The notes beneath the pieces were generated by a model. It was not told the origin of the DNA. It saw only the letters and a program-made list of their open reading frames with translations, and searched no databases. Made by a program: the position numbers and the translations under genes. This document shows, piece after piece, positions 1 through 8,151 of a DNA stretch of 21,919 nucleotides (position 1 is its first letter; every line of letters begins with the position of its first letter). This DNA is from Pseudomonadota bacterium (GTDB taxonomy: Bacteria > Pseudomonadota > Alphaproteobacteria > Rhizobiales > Hyphomicrobiaceae). The stretch spans positions 1 to 21,919 of the forward strand of contig JAEZAW010000013.1 of assembly GCA_023430315.1 (NCBI GenBank). The letters are read 5' to 3'.

Positions 1-68
1 CAATCGGTCGCTGTCCAGAGTCATCGTTGTCTCATAAACTCTTGGTCCCTCATTCCGATGGAGATCGC

Positions 69-1352
69 ATGACCGCGCCACGCCCATCCAAGACACACAT
101 CGGAAATCACAAGCTTCACCCGGAGACGCTGATGCTGGGATACGGGTTTGACCCGCTCCTGTCTGAAGGCGCAGTGAAGCCGCCGGTATTCCTCACATCC
201 ACCTTCGTTTTCAAATCGGCCGAAGAAGGTCGCGATTTCTTCGACTACACGGCCGGTCGGCGAACTCCCCCGAAGGGTTCGGCGGCAGGGCTCGTCTACT
301 CGCGCTTCAACCATCCTAACAGCGAGATTGTCGAAGAGCGCCTCGCTGTCTACGAGGAGACCGAAGCGTGCATTCTATTCTCGTCGGGCATGTCCGCTAT
401 CGCCACCACGACACTCGCTTTTGCGCGTCCCGGGGATGTCGTCGTGCACTCCCAGCCTCTCTATGGCGGCACCGAGACGCTCCTTTCGCGCACCTTGGAG
501 CCGCTCGGCATCCACGCCGTGGGCTTCGCAAACGGCGTCGACGAGGCGAGCGTGCGCGAGGCTGTGTCGAGGGCAGAAGCGAAGGGGCGCATCGCCCTGT
601 TTCTTATCGAGACGCCTTCAAATCCGCTGAATACTCTGGTCGATATTCCTATGATAAAGCGCATCGCAGACGAAGTCTCGGATCGTCAAGCACACAGGGC
701 CATCGTGTTCTGCGACAATACGCTGTTGGGGCCTTTGTTCCAGAAGCCGTTGGCGCTTGGAGCGGATATCTCTGCGTATTCGCTGACCAAGTATGTCGGA
801 GGGCACTCCGATCTGATCGCGGGTGCAGTGCTCGGCAGTGCTGCGGTGACAAAGCCGGTGAAGCTTTTGCGGGGCGCAATAGGGACGCAGCTCGATCCAC
901 ATTCGTGCTGGATGCTGGGCCGCTCTCTAGAAACGTTGGAGCTCAGGATGGTGCGCGCCAATCGCAACGCAGCCGTTGTCGCCAAATTTCTGCTCGAGCA
1001 CCCGGCAGTTGCCAAAGTGCATTATCTGCCGTTTCTTGAACCGCGCACGCCGCAGCGTCGCGTCTTCAGAGCACAGTGCAAAGCGGCCGGGTCGACATTC
1101 TCATTCGATATCAGGGGCGGGCAGCCACAAGCCTTCCGCTTCCTGAACCGACTGGAAATCCTCAAGCTGGCGGTCAGCCTGGGTGGCACCGAGTCGCTTG
1201 CCTGCCATCCCGCTACAACGACCCATTCCGGAGTACCCGCCGAGATCCGCGAGGCGATCGGCGTTGGTGACGCGACAATCCGTCTGTCGATCGGAATCGA
1301 ACACCCCGACGACCTCATTGCTGACCTCACCCAGGCATTGGCGAGTAACTAA
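69..1352 (+). CDS. Cystathionine gamma-synthase-like PLP-dependent enzyme (Cys/Met metabolism family)
   Basis: This is a cytoplasmic fold-type I PLP enzyme of the Cys/Met metabolism family, 427 residues from the ATG chosen here. The family makes or breaks C-S bonds in homocysteine, cystathionine and methionine metabolism. Visible landmarks are YSR at 77-79 (cofactor phosphate contact from the neighbouring subunit), SSGMSA at 105-110, ETPSNP at about 181, Asp216 in FCDN (pairs with the pyridine nitrogen) and the Schiff-base Lys241 in SLTKYVGGHSD. The position where true methionine gamma-lyases carry a reactive Cys (LYGCT) reads LYGGT here, so a synthase or general lyase is more likely than methionine gamma-lyase. 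An upstream in-frame TTG at 27 would add 14 residues. I prefer ATG 69 because GGAG lies just ahead (60-63) and the protein then begins like its relatives (MTAPRPSKTHIGNHKLHPET). It stands alone and converges on the next gene. The exact substrate is unknown. Confidence 0.88.
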   Translation: MTAPRPSKTHIGNHKLHPETLMLGYGFDPLLSEGAVKPPVFLTSTFVFKSAEEGRDFFDYTAGRRTPPKGSAAGLVYSRFNHPNSEIVEERLAVYEETEACILFSSGMSAIATTTLAFARPGDVVVHSQPLYGGTETLLSRTLEPLGIHAVGFANGVDEASVREAVSRAEAKGRIALFLIETPSNPLNTLVDIPMIKRIADEVSDRQAHRAIVFCDNTLLGPLFQKPLALGADISAYSLTKYVGGHSDLIAGAVLGSAAVTKPVKLLRGAIGTQLDPHSCWMLGRSLETLELRMVRANRNAAVVAKFLLEHPAVAKVHYLPFLEPRTPQRRVFRAQCKAAGSTFSFDIRGGQPQAFRFLNRLEILKLAVSLGGTESLACHPATTTHSGVPAEIREAIGVGDATIRLSIGIEHPDDLIADLTQALASN

Positions 1353-1451
1353 GTCTTACCAGCTTTTCGCTTCATACGACCGCCGATGAGAGGAATGCTT
1401 TGGTGCCGATTGAATTCCTGCGCGGCGCTATTGGCTTTAATTGCATCGCCA

Positions 1452-1489
1452 GCCGATCGAGGGGAGGCTCTGCTCTCCCCTCGATCGGC
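1452..1489. terminator. Perfect 15-bp inverted repeat at a convergent junction, probable bidirectional terminator
   Basis: Arms 1452-1466 and 1475-1489 are perfect reverse complements (core CGATCGAGGGGAG), with an 8-base loop. It lies between the stop of the plus-strand PLP enzyme (1352) and the stop of the minus-strand binding protein (1495), only 5 bases past the latter, so it is placed to end both transcripts. Neither side has a convincing T tract: on the plus side only TTTT about 10 bases on, on the minus side an AT-rich stretch. Termination is therefore inferred from position and stem strength. Confidence 0.6.
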
Positions 1490-1494
1490 CACGA

Positions 1495-3102
1495 TCACTT
1501 TTCGAGCCAGACCTGATCGAAGCGCCAGTTGTTGTAAATGCTGTTCTCACCGAGAGCGAAACCTTTGACGTGAGGCTGCCAGCAGGTTCCGGAGCGGTTG
1601 TGATAGATGATCGGTCGCGCCACTTCTTCTGTCAGGATGCGCTCGATCTCCCAGACGATCTTCTTTCGCTTTTCGATATCCGTTTCCTGCGATTGCTCGT
1701 CGAGCAGCTTCTCCACATGAGGCGTGCAGTATCCCGTATAGTTGGCCTCTGACTTACACGGGTAGGCACCCTTCAACACGGCGTCAGGATCGTCGATGCC
1801 GACACCGGATGTGTTCATGCCGACAGCGTAGTTCTTCTTGGTCAAACGGCTGTGCCAGATGGAGGATTCAACCAATTCCATCGTGGCATCGAAGTGGATC
1901 TTGTTGAGCTGGTCGACCAGGATGACGGCGGGATCCTTGTAGGTGGCGAAGTCGCGCGTCGCCACTTTCACCGGCAGACGGTTGTTCGGACCGTAGCCCA
2001 GACTCTCCATGATCTTGCGTGCCTCGGCTTGTTGCTGGGTGACGTCGCCATAGCCCGGCAACTTCGAACGCATCTCCGCCGGAATGCCCCACTGTCCTTC
2101 GGGGCCGGGCATCATGTTGGTCGCAATGGAGGACTTACCACCGGATATAATGTCGATGTACACTTGACGATCGAGCGCAAGCGCCATAGCGCGCCGGATT
2201 TCCGGCTTGTCGAATGGCGGCTGCTCGACGTTGACGAGGATGTTGATGGGCACATTCGTCGGTGCCAGCTTGCACACGGCATCCGGCTTCTGCGTGGCCA
2301 CGTCCTTCATCAAGGGCACCGTGACATCACCAACGAACGTCAAGTCGAATTCGCCGGCGACAAAGGCCAGGATTCGTGTCGACCGGCTCGAGACGATTTT
2401 CCACTCGAGCCCGTCGAGGTATGGCTTGCCTTTGTCCCAGTAGTTTGGATTTTTTGCGAGCTTGATCGACTCGTTGCTCTTGAATTCGACGAACCTGAAC
2501 GGACCAGTGCCGATCGGCTTTGTGCGCATGTCGCGAGCGGGAACGTGGCATGGATAGACTGGCGCCAGGCCCGATGCGAGCATGGCCACGAACGAGGGCT
2601 GTTTCTTCGTCAGTTGAAAGGTCGCCGTCAAATCGTCTTCGACCACGACTTCCTTCAAGTTCTCGTACCAGATCTTCCGCGGGCTCCGCCGAAAGGCGCT
2701 CTCGGCGTCGAGACCGCTCGCCCTATGGTAGGTGCAGCGCACATCCTTGGCCGTAAACGGCTGGCCGTCGTGGAACGTCACGCCGCTGCGGAGCTTGAAG
2801 GTGAGCTTCGTCCCTGTCTCATCCCATGCCCAGCTCGTCGCCAGCTCGGGAATGATCGTGTCGAAGCTGTTCAGCGGCTTCATGGGATCGAAGCGTACGA
2901 GGTTGTTGAACACCGCCATGAACGGCATATTCGTGGCGATGGTCGATTCCTCGTGGATCGAGGCGCTCGGCGGCTGCGTGGTATTGTAGATCCGAAGTGT
3001 GCCGCCCTGTTTCTGTGCTGCGGCAGTGCCGGCGCTCATAGCCATAAGCCCGACGAGCACGATCGTAAGCCAGCGCGATTGCGCCACCCGATGCAGCCTC
3101 AT
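1495..3102 (-). CDS. ABC transporter substrate-binding protein, family 5 (peptide/nickel type)
   Basis: This is a periplasmic solute-binding protein of the SBP_bac_5 (DppA/OppA/NikA) family, 535 residues, the usual size. A signal peptide is clear: basic MRLHRVAQSR, hydrophobic LTIVLVGLMAMSAG, then a TAAAQ cleavage region. The family signature follows at about 100-125 (KLRSGVTFHDGQPFTAKDV). The frame stays open upstream to 3246, but the start at 3102 is fixed by a near-perfect Shine-Dalgarno AAAGGAGG 5 bases ahead and by the signal peptide. No permease or ATPase genes of a Dpp/Opp system are next to it, so within this window it is an orphan; its partners may lie elsewhere. It diverges from the tripartite tricarboxylate transporter genes. 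The ligand cannot be read from sequence; this family binds peptides, opines, glutathione, sugars and metal chelates. Confidence 0.93.
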   Translation of the reverse strand: MRLHRVAQSRWLTIVLVGLMAMSAGTAAAQKQGGTLRIYNTTQPPSASIHEESTIATNMPFMAVFNNLVRFDPMKPLNSFDTIIPELATSWAWDETGTKLTFKLRSGVTFHDGQPFTAKDVRCTYHRASGLDAESAFRRSPRKIWYENLKEVVVEDDLTATFQLTKKQPSFVAMLASGLAPVYPCHVPARDMRTKPIGTGPFRFVEFKSNESIKLAKNPNYWDKGKPYLDGLEWKIVSSRSTRILAFVAGEFDLTFVGDVTVPLMKDVATQKPDAVCKLAPTNVPINILVNVEQPPFDKPEIRRAMALALDRQVYIDIISGGKSSIATNMMPGPEGQWGIPAEMRSKLPGYGDVTQQQAEARKIMESLGYGPNNRLPVKVATRDFATYKDPAVILVDQLNKIHFDATMELVESSIWHSRLTKKNYAVGMNTSGVGIDDPDAVLKGAYPCKSEANYTGYCTPHVEKLLDEQSQETDIEKRKKIVWEIERILTEEVARPIIYHNRSGTCWQPHVKGFALGENSIYNNWRFDQVWLEK

Positions 3103-3522
3103 GCGTTCCTCCTTTGAGCAATTTTGTTTTTTGTTGGGGGAAAGCCTACCGCCAAAGGCCTCCTGTCGGAAGCTCTTATCCATCCGCAAGCCGAGTTCGC
3201 ACGCGCCTTCACGATCGAAGGAAATGGGGCGCCATTTTTCTTTCACGCGCGAGGCTTACGACCAATATGAGATATGCGGCGCCCATCATCATTGCCGCTC
3301 TGATCGCCCCCAAGGTCGGCCGGGCCTTTGCCTGGTGCACGCACATCACAGCGGAGCTGGTGTTCGGCGCAAGCGATGGTGACGGCGGGATTTGACTGTT
3401 ACATCTTCCTGCACAAGAACCAGCTCGACATTCCGAGCGTGTTGTCTTCCGTCTCCTCGAACGCCGCATTGTGCAGCGATGGGGAATGCAGACGTAGCTG
3501 CAGAGCGATCAAAGAGGGCCTA
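3103..3522. other. 420-bp gene-free divergent intergenic region
   Basis: This stretch separates the minus-strand binding protein gene from the plus-strand TctB gene and must hold both promoters. The minus-strand ribosome-binding site AAAGGAGG is at its left edge, next to a T-rich plus-strand run (about 3121-3133). I found no convincing -35/-10 pair and no strong palindrome. A 42-codon open frame (3267-3395) is discussed among the rejected items. Confidence 0.6.
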
Positions 3523-3969
3523 ATGCGACTCACTGATTTGGCGGCAGGCGCATTCGTGGGTGCGCTCGCCCTCTTCGCGTTGGTCGTCGTCTTGCCCGCG
3601 CAGACGTCGGCAACGGGAGGCATCGGGCTTGGCCCGCGCGATCTGCCCACGCTGAGCCTTCTTGCAGTGAGCGGCCTGTCAGCGCTTCTGGTCGTTCAGG
3701 CACTGCTCGGCAAGGCGCTGGAGCACAAAACGCTTTGGCCAGCCAGCGGCCACGAGACCTGGACGATGGTTATTGGCTTTTCACTCACATTGGCCGGCAT
3801 CGGCCTCTTTCAGTACGCTGGCTTTCTGGTCGGCGGCGCCTTCCTCATTGTCTCGATCATGTGGTTCATGGGCGACCGCAGCTGGTTGCGCCTGCTGCTC
3901 ACGCCGACCGTGGTGGTGGGGAGCATGTATGTGTTCGTGACGCAGCTTCTGCATATTTCCGTTCCCTGA
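3523..3969 (+). CDS. tctB: Tripartite tricarboxylate transporter TctB family protein (small membrane subunit)
   Basis: This is the small integral membrane subunit of a tripartite tricarboxylate transporter (TTT), 148 residues with about four hydrophobic segments: residues 6-25, 45-63, about 82-100 and about 104-145 (the last a pair of helices). That is the normal size and topology for TctB. The RDLP motif after the first helix (GIGLGPRDLPTL) is typical. The frame is open upstream to 3328, but that extension has no membrane or family character. ATG 3523 follows a purine-rich AAAGAGGG at 3511-3518. The TctA gene starts 9 bases after its stop, so the two are translated from one message. TctB probably stabilises or couples the permease; its precise role is poorly known. 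Confidence 0.87.
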   Translation: MRLTDLAAGAFVGALALFALVVVLPAQTSATGGIGLGPRDLPTLSLLAVSGLSALLVVQALLGKALEHKTLWPASGHETWTMVIGFSLTLAGIGLFQYAGFLVGGAFLIVSIMWFMGDRSWLRLLLTPTVVVGSMYVFVTQLLHISVP

Positions 3970-3978
3970 GACGCAGCA

Positions 3979-5469
3979 ATGGAAGCCATTATCTCGGGTT
4001 TCGGGAACGCGTTCACCCTCAGCAATGTGGCGTTTGTCGCGCTCGGCGTGTTGCTCGGCTATGTGGTCGGCGTCTTGCCCGGGTTCAACCGCCCGACCGC
4101 CCTGGCGCTTGCAGTTCCACTCACCTTCTACATGGGCCCCGTTTCCGGCATCTCCTTCCTCATTGGCATCAGCAAGGGGAGCGCCACCGGCGGGGCCGTC
4201 ACAGCCATCATGCTCAATACGCCCGGTGAAGCCTCGTCGGCCGCGACATGTCTCGATGGCTACCCGCTTGCGCGCAAAGGGCGCGCTCGTTCTGCTCTTC
4301 TCGTGGCTCTCATCGCATCGGTCTTTGGTGACGTTTTTGCTACGCTCGTCCTGATTGCCTTTGCCCTGCCCCTCAGCCGTTTTGCGCTCTTGATCGGACC
4401 TGTCGAGATCTGCGCTGTGCTGCTCTTTGCCCTTACGTTCATTGCCGGTCTTTCCGGCAAGTCGCTCCTCAAGGGTTTGATCTCGGGCTTCCTCGGCATT
4501 TTTCTCGGCACGGTTGGTCTCGATGTGGAAACCGGGACATCACGCATGACATTCGGTCAGGCGGATCTCTTCGACGGTTTGCCGCTGATGGTCATCGCCA
4601 TCGGCCTGCTTGCGCTTTCGGAAATGATCATACAGATGGAGGACCGAAGCGGGACCCAGTCCCCTCAGACCATCGTCGCGACCGGCAGCAAGGATCGGCC
4701 GAGCTTGCAGGAGCTCAAAGCTTGTACGCCGGTAATGGTCCGATCGAGCCTGCTCGGGACGGCGCTTGGCGTTGTTCCTGGTCTCGGCGCGAGCATAGCC
4801 TCATTCCTTGCCTACACGTGGGCGCGGAATTCGTCGCCATCACCGGAGCGTTTTGGTGCAGGCGCGCTCGAAGGCGTTGCCGCAGCCGAAGCCGCCGACA
4901 ACGCTGCCGTCCCTGCCGGTCTCATTCCTTTATTCGCGCTTGGCATTCCCGGCGGCATCGCGGCTGCGCTGATCATCGGCGCGTTCACGATCTATGGCAT
5001 TGTTCCGGGGCCGCTGATGTTCACTAGTCATCCGCACGTGCTCAACGGGATCTACGCCTCGATGCTGATGGCCAGCGCCTTGATGTTCGTCATCGGCTAC
5101 TTCGGCTCCGGTCTCCTGGCTCGCCTGACGTCGCTGCCCCAGAGCATGATTGTGGCCACCGTCGTATTCCTGTGCGTGGTTGGCGCTTATCTCGAAGGCG
5201 GCACGATGTTCGGTGTCTATCTCGTGTTCGGCTTTGCAGTGCTCGGATGGCTGCTGCGGAAGTTCGAGTTCTCGTTCGTGACTTTTCTCATCGGCTTCGT
5301 AATAACCCCGATGCTGGAACTGTCACTGCGCCAAGCGCTCATTCTCACCGACCGCAACCCGGGCGCTCTCCTCGACCACCCCATCGCCATCGCTGTACTC
5401 GCGCTTACGCTGCTATCAGCTTGGCGCCTGACTTCACGCCGACATGGCACCCCGATGATCGGGGATTGA
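3979..5469 (+). CDS. tctA: Tripartite tricarboxylate transporter permease (TctA family)
   Basis: This is the large permease of the TTT system, 496 residues, the standard family length, with about a dozen hydrophobic segments. The two glycine-rich signature stretches are intact: GVLPGFNRPTALALAVPLT (31-49) and GISKGSATGGAVTAIMLNTPGEASSAATCLDGYPLARKGRA across 63-103. A related repeat follows the central loop (GVVPGLGASIASFLAYTWAR, then GALEGVAAAEAADNAAVPAGLIPLFALGIPGG), reflecting the duplicated fold. It would carry a carboxylate across the inner membrane using an ion gradient, fed by the periplasmic binding protein encoded 31 bases downstream. The substrate is unknown: TTT systems move citrate, tartrate, terephthalate and other acids. 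The start codon has only a weak ribosome-binding site, consistent with coupling to TctB translation. Confidence 0.94.
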   Translation: MEAIISGFGNAFTLSNVAFVALGVLLGYVVGVLPGFNRPTALALAVPLTFYMGPVSGISFLIGISKGSATGGAVTAIMLNTPGEASSAATCLDGYPLARKGRARSALLVALIASVFGDVFATLVLIAFALPLSRFALLIGPVEICAVLLFALTFIAGLSGKSLLKGLISGFLGIFLGTVGLDVETGTSRMTFGQADLFDGLPLMVIAIGLLALSEMIIQMEDRSGTQSPQTIVATGSKDRPSLQELKACTPVMVRSSLLGTALGVVPGLGASIASFLAYTWARNSSPSPERFGAGALEGVAAAEAADNAAVPAGLIPLFALGIPGGIAAALIIGAFTIYGIVPGPLMFTSHPHVLNGIYASMLMASALMFVIGYFGSGLLARLTSLPQSMIVATVVFLCVVGAYLEGGTMFGVYLVFGFAVLGWLLRKFEFSFVTFLIGFVITPMLELSLRQALILTDRNPGALLDHPIAIAVLALTLLSAWRLTSRRHGTPMIGD

Positions 5470-5500
5470 TCAATACACCAGTCTCACAGAGAGGAATGGA

Positions 5501-6496
5501 ATGATGAACACGTGTGAACGTCGCCACTATGTTTGCGGACGTATGTGGCTCATCGGTCTCGTGGCAACGATTGCTGCTGCTCTCGTACTCCCGACGGCGA
5601 GCTCGGCGCAGGAGTGGCCGACGAAGCCCGTCAATCTCGTCATCGGCTATGGAGCAGGAGGTGGCGTCGATCAGATGGCACGGTTTCTCGCGCGCATCGC
5701 GGGTGAGGAGCTGAAGCAGCCATTGGTCATTCAGAACCGTCCGGGTGGCGGCGGCGCGGTGGCGGCAATCAGCGTCAAGGCTGCCCCGGCGGATGGACAT
5801 ACGCTTCTGCTCACGACATCCACTACCTTCACCTTCGATCATCATTTTGCCAAGGCGGACTTTTCCATCGACGACTTTCGTCACGTCGCCATCATCGGCC
5901 AGTTCCAGGAGGTCTTCGTTGCGCATCCTTCGCGGCCGTGGAAAACGCTGCAGGATGCAATCGAGGAAGCCAAGGCCCAAAAGCGCGATCTCAAGTACGC
6001 CTCGTTCTACCAGCTCGATCGCGTCGTGACGGCCATGATCTCCAAGCAGTCGGGCGTGAGAATATCTCCTGTTCCGACGCAAGGTGGTGCGGGCGTGGTC
6101 AATGCGGTCATAGCCAATCAGGTCGACTTTGGGACGACGGGCGGCACCTGGGGACCGTCTGTCGCGTCCGGTACGATCAAGCTACTGGCCTCTGGCCCAC
6201 GAGATGCACTGAAGAATTATTCGAGCGTTCCGACGCTGCGCGGTCTCGGGTTCGATATCGAAACCGAAGTTTTCGTGACCGTGTCTGCACCCAAGGATAC
6301 GCCTGCAGCTGTCGTAGAGAAGATCTCGGCGGCACTGAAGAAGGCGGCAAGTGAAACATCATACGCCACCTTCTGCGAGGAGCAGTTGCAGGTGCGTCAT
6401 CTCAATCTCGATGCGGCGGAGACGGGAGCAGCGCTCACTCGGCAAGCGGAGCGTTACACCAAGCTCATTGAGGCCACGGGAAGCGCCGCGCGCTGA
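5501..6496 (+). CDS. tctC: Bug/TctC-family tripartite tricarboxylate transporter substrate-binding protein
   Basis: This is the periplasmic binding protein of the TTT system, 331 residues, usual size for the Bug family. The N-terminus has a signal peptide: a polar, basic start, then MWLIGLVATIAAALVLPTASSAQ, with cleavage near SSA-QE. The mature protein begins EWPTKPVNLVIGYGAGGGVDQMARFLAR, the family's ligand-loop signature. PADGHTLLLTT and the GG(A/T)G-type second loop (TQGGAGVVNAVIANQVDFGTTGG) also match. GAGAGGA at 5489-5495 precedes two adjacent ATGs (5501 and 5504); either could be used, and spacing slightly favours the second. It follows TctB and TctA, completing the transporter. The usual Bug loop Asp is kept (Asp in GGGVDQ), suggesting a carboxylated ligand. 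Confidence 0.93.
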   Translation: MMNTCERRHYVCGRMWLIGLVATIAAALVLPTASSAQEWPTKPVNLVIGYGAGGGVDQMARFLARIAGEELKQPLVIQNRPGGGGAVAAISVKAAPADGHTLLLTTSTTFTFDHHFAKADFSIDDFRHVAIIGQFQEVFVAHPSRPWKTLQDAIEEAKAQKRDLKYASFYQLDRVVTAMISKQSGVRISPVPTQGGAGVVNAVIANQVDFGTTGGTWGPSVASGTIKLLASGPRDALKNYSSVPTLRGLGFDIETEVFVTVSAPKDTPAAVVEKISAALKKAASETSYATFCEEQLQVRHLNLDAAETGAALTRQAERYTKLIEATGSAAR

Positions 6497-6911
6497 TATG
6501 CCGTCGGCGCCTTCACTCGCGAGGCCGGTGACGTGTGCATCCGACAAATTCCGGACCGCACGCGCTGCCTGCGATGCCGAAACCCGAGGGCATGTGGAAG
6601 CCATCGCTTCGGGCAGCTGGCTCTCTGAGAACAGCCGCTGATCAAGATAATCAATGACAACATGGACTGCCGGCCGCGTCGTGACAGGCGCGGCCGAGAT
6701 GCGCATCGGAAAGCCAAGGCATAGACGATCGCCACACCATTTGGTCGAATATCGTCCTTTATATCAACCTTAGATTGCATAACGCCTCGAATCACGATTG
6801 AATTCAGCACGTCGCACAGGGCCTTCGTCTCTCGTGCAGGGCGCGCCTAGGCGGGCCTCTGCCGGAAAGGCGAGGACGGACGACCATCATCAAATCAGAG
6901 GGGACTCTTAC
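6497..6911. other. 415-bp gene-free region upstream of the pilus operon
   Basis: This stretch lies between the end of the transporter operon and the first pilin gene. It contains the inverted repeat at 6672-6695 and an AT-richer segment at about 6738-6805, where the pilus operon promoter is most likely. I see no good sigma-70 hexamer pair; the best is TTGCAT (6775) with TTGAAT (6798) at 17-base spacing, which is weak. GAGGGG at 6898-6903 is the pilin ribosome-binding site. Small open frames here show no protein-like character. Confidence 0.55.
6672..6695. terminator. GC-rich 7-bp inverted repeat, possible terminator of the transporter operon
   Basis: GGCCGCG (6672-6678) and CGCGGCC (6689-6695) are perfect reverse complements around a 10-base loop, about 175 bases past the TctC stop. 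No T run follows, so it would have to act by a factor-dependent route, or it may be chance in GC-rich DNA. Confidence 0.25.
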
Positions 6912-7412
6912 ATGAAACGTAGGTTGGGGGCGGCGCTGGCACTTCTTGCCACGCCCATCATTCTGGCTGGCAGCGCGCAGGCGGCGCAGACCGTGCCGGC
7001 GGACCTCGATGTTTCCATCGAGATCGTTGAAGCCTGCGTGGTGGGGACCATCGTGCCCATCGCGTTCGGCACTCAAGGCACCTTGGCGGCAGCCGTGGAT
7101 GCAGCAGGAGCAGTGGACGTCACCTGCCCTGACGAGGTCGCGTACTCCATCGCATTGGATGTGGGTGGCGGCGCCGGCGCCACTGTAAGCAGCCGCAAAA
7201 TGACGGGTCCCGGCGCGGCGACGATCGACTACACGCTCTATCAAGATGAGGGGCGGTTGACCGTATGGGGCGATGTAGACGGCTCGAACAGGAAGACCGC
7301 AACCGGCACAGGCACGGCGCAAACTCATAACATCTACGGCCGCGTACCCGTGCAGACCACGCCGGCGGTAGGCACCTATACCGACACCGTAACGGTCATC
7401 GTCCACTACTGA
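6912..7412 (+). CDS. Spore coat U domain pilin, archaic chaperone-usher type (likely main shaft subunit)
   Basis: This is a 166-residue secreted protein with one spore coat U (SCPU) domain, the pilin type of archaic chaperone-usher fibres such as Acinetobacter Csu. The signal peptide is MKRRLGAALALLATPIILAGSAQA, cleaved near residue 24. The mature N-terminus alternates hydrophobic residues (VPADLDVSIEIVEAC), as expected for a donor strand that completes the next subunit. Cys42 and Cys72 fit the family disulphide. The end, GTYTDTVTVIVHY, is the conserved final beta strand. The frame is open upstream to 6798, but ATG 6912 has GAGGGG 8 bases ahead and starts the signal peptide. It is the first gene of the pilus operon and, as the only single-domain pilin, probably the shaft subunit. 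Confidence 0.86.
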   Translation: MKRRLGAALALLATPIILAGSAQAAQTVPADLDVSIEIVEACVVGTIVPIAFGTQGTLAAAVDAAGAVDVTCPDEVAYSIALDVGGGAGATVSSRKMTGPGAATIDYTLYQDEGRLTVWGDVDGSNRKTATGTGTAQTHNIYGRVPVQTTPAVGTYTDTVTVIVHY

Positions 7413-7437
7413 GATCGAGGCCGCGGAGAAGAACGGC

Positions 7438-8151
7438 ATGCGTGCAACCTTCAAATGCCTGGCCGCACTGTTCCTGCTGTCAGCACCATCGGCGGAGGCT
7501 GCATCGCTCCGCGTATCGCCAGTGACGCTTGATCTCAGCATGCCGCGCAGCTCCGCCACGCTGACGCTGCGGAACGATGCGAGCCGGCCGCTCGACGTGC
7601 AGGTTCGCGTCTTCCGATGGACGCAGACTGGCGGAGCTGACGCATATGAAGCGACGACGGCTGTCGTGGCCAGCCCGCCGGCGACGCGCCTCGCGCCAGG
7701 TGTCGACTACACCGTACGTGTGGTGCGGACGTCCAAAGCGCCGATCACGACCGAAGAGAGCTATCGGATCGTGATCGATGAGATTCCAGCAAAGCGCGTG
7801 CAACGCTCCGGCACAATCAATCTCGTCGTCCGCCACTCCATTCCAATCTTCTTCCGGAACCCGCAAGCCGACACACCAAAAGTGGCGTGGAAGCTTGATC
7901 GGACAGGCGGCAAGCTGAAGCTTGTGGCTGAAAACACCGGTGGTAGCCGGCTGAAGCTCGCAGACCTTGCGCTGGAGCAGGGCAATGCGCGCCTTTACGC
8001 CAAGCAAGGGTTGGTGGGCTATGTGCTCGCCGGTGCGACGATGGAATGGCCGGTGGCCCTGCAGCAGCGCCCGTTGGCCGCGACAGTCACGCTCAGAGCT
8101 AAGAGCCAGCTCGGCGCCATTCATGAGAATGTGCTGGTCATCGGTCGCTGA
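7438..8151 (+). CDS. Periplasmic pilus chaperone, PapD-like (fimbria/pilus assembly)
   Basis: This is a 237-residue two-domain immunoglobulin-like chaperone that would hold pilin subunits folded in the periplasm and hand them to the usher. A signal peptide (MRATFKCLAALFLLSAPSAEAA) is followed by the first-strand motif SLRVSPVTLDL. RLAPGVDYTVRVVRT (84-98) and EESYRIVIDEIP (106-117) match the PapD family core, and LVVRHSIPIFF (129-139) is the subunit-binding strand and the family's most conserved stretch. The C-terminal domain is short, as in archaic-type chaperones. It begins 25 bases after the pilin stop with GGAGAAG upstream, and its end overlaps the usher start, so it belongs to the same operon. 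Confidence 0.9.
   Translation: MRATFKCLAALFLLSAPSAEAASLRVSPVTLDLSMPRSSATLTLRNDASRPLDVQVRVFRWTQTGGADAYEATTAVVASPPATRLAPGVDYTVRVVRTSKAPITTEESYRIVIDEIPAKRVQRSGTINLVVRHSIPIFFRNPQADTPKVAWKLDRTGGKLKLVAENTGGSRLKLADLALEQGNARLYAKQGLVGYVLAGATMEWPVALQQRPLAATVTLRAKSQLGAIHENVLVIGR

Noticed and set aside
27..68. Alternative TTG start for the PLP enzyme at 27
   Set aside because: It adds 14 residues not typical of the family and lacks a good ribosome-binding site, while ATG 69 has GGAG at 60-63.
1852..3117. A 421-codon open frame on the plus strand opposite the family-5 binding protein gene
   Set aside because: It is antisense to a gene with a clear signal peptide, family motif and ribosome-binding site; its own product is rich in His, Arg and Asp with no recognisable domain, as expected for a GC-rich antisense frame.
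3267..3395. A 42-codon open frame beginning MRYAAPIIIAALIAPKVG with a signal-peptide-like N-terminus
   Set aside because: The nearest purine-rich site (GAGG at 3251) is too far from the ATG, the product ends abruptly after about 20 residues of mature sequence, and no family is recognised. It could be a decayed remnant, but the evidence is too thin.
6654..6773. A 39-codon open frame beginning MTTWTAGRVV before the pilus operon
   Set aside because: It contains the 6672-6695 inverted repeat, has no ribosome-binding site and an Arg/His/Pro-rich tail with no protein-like pattern.
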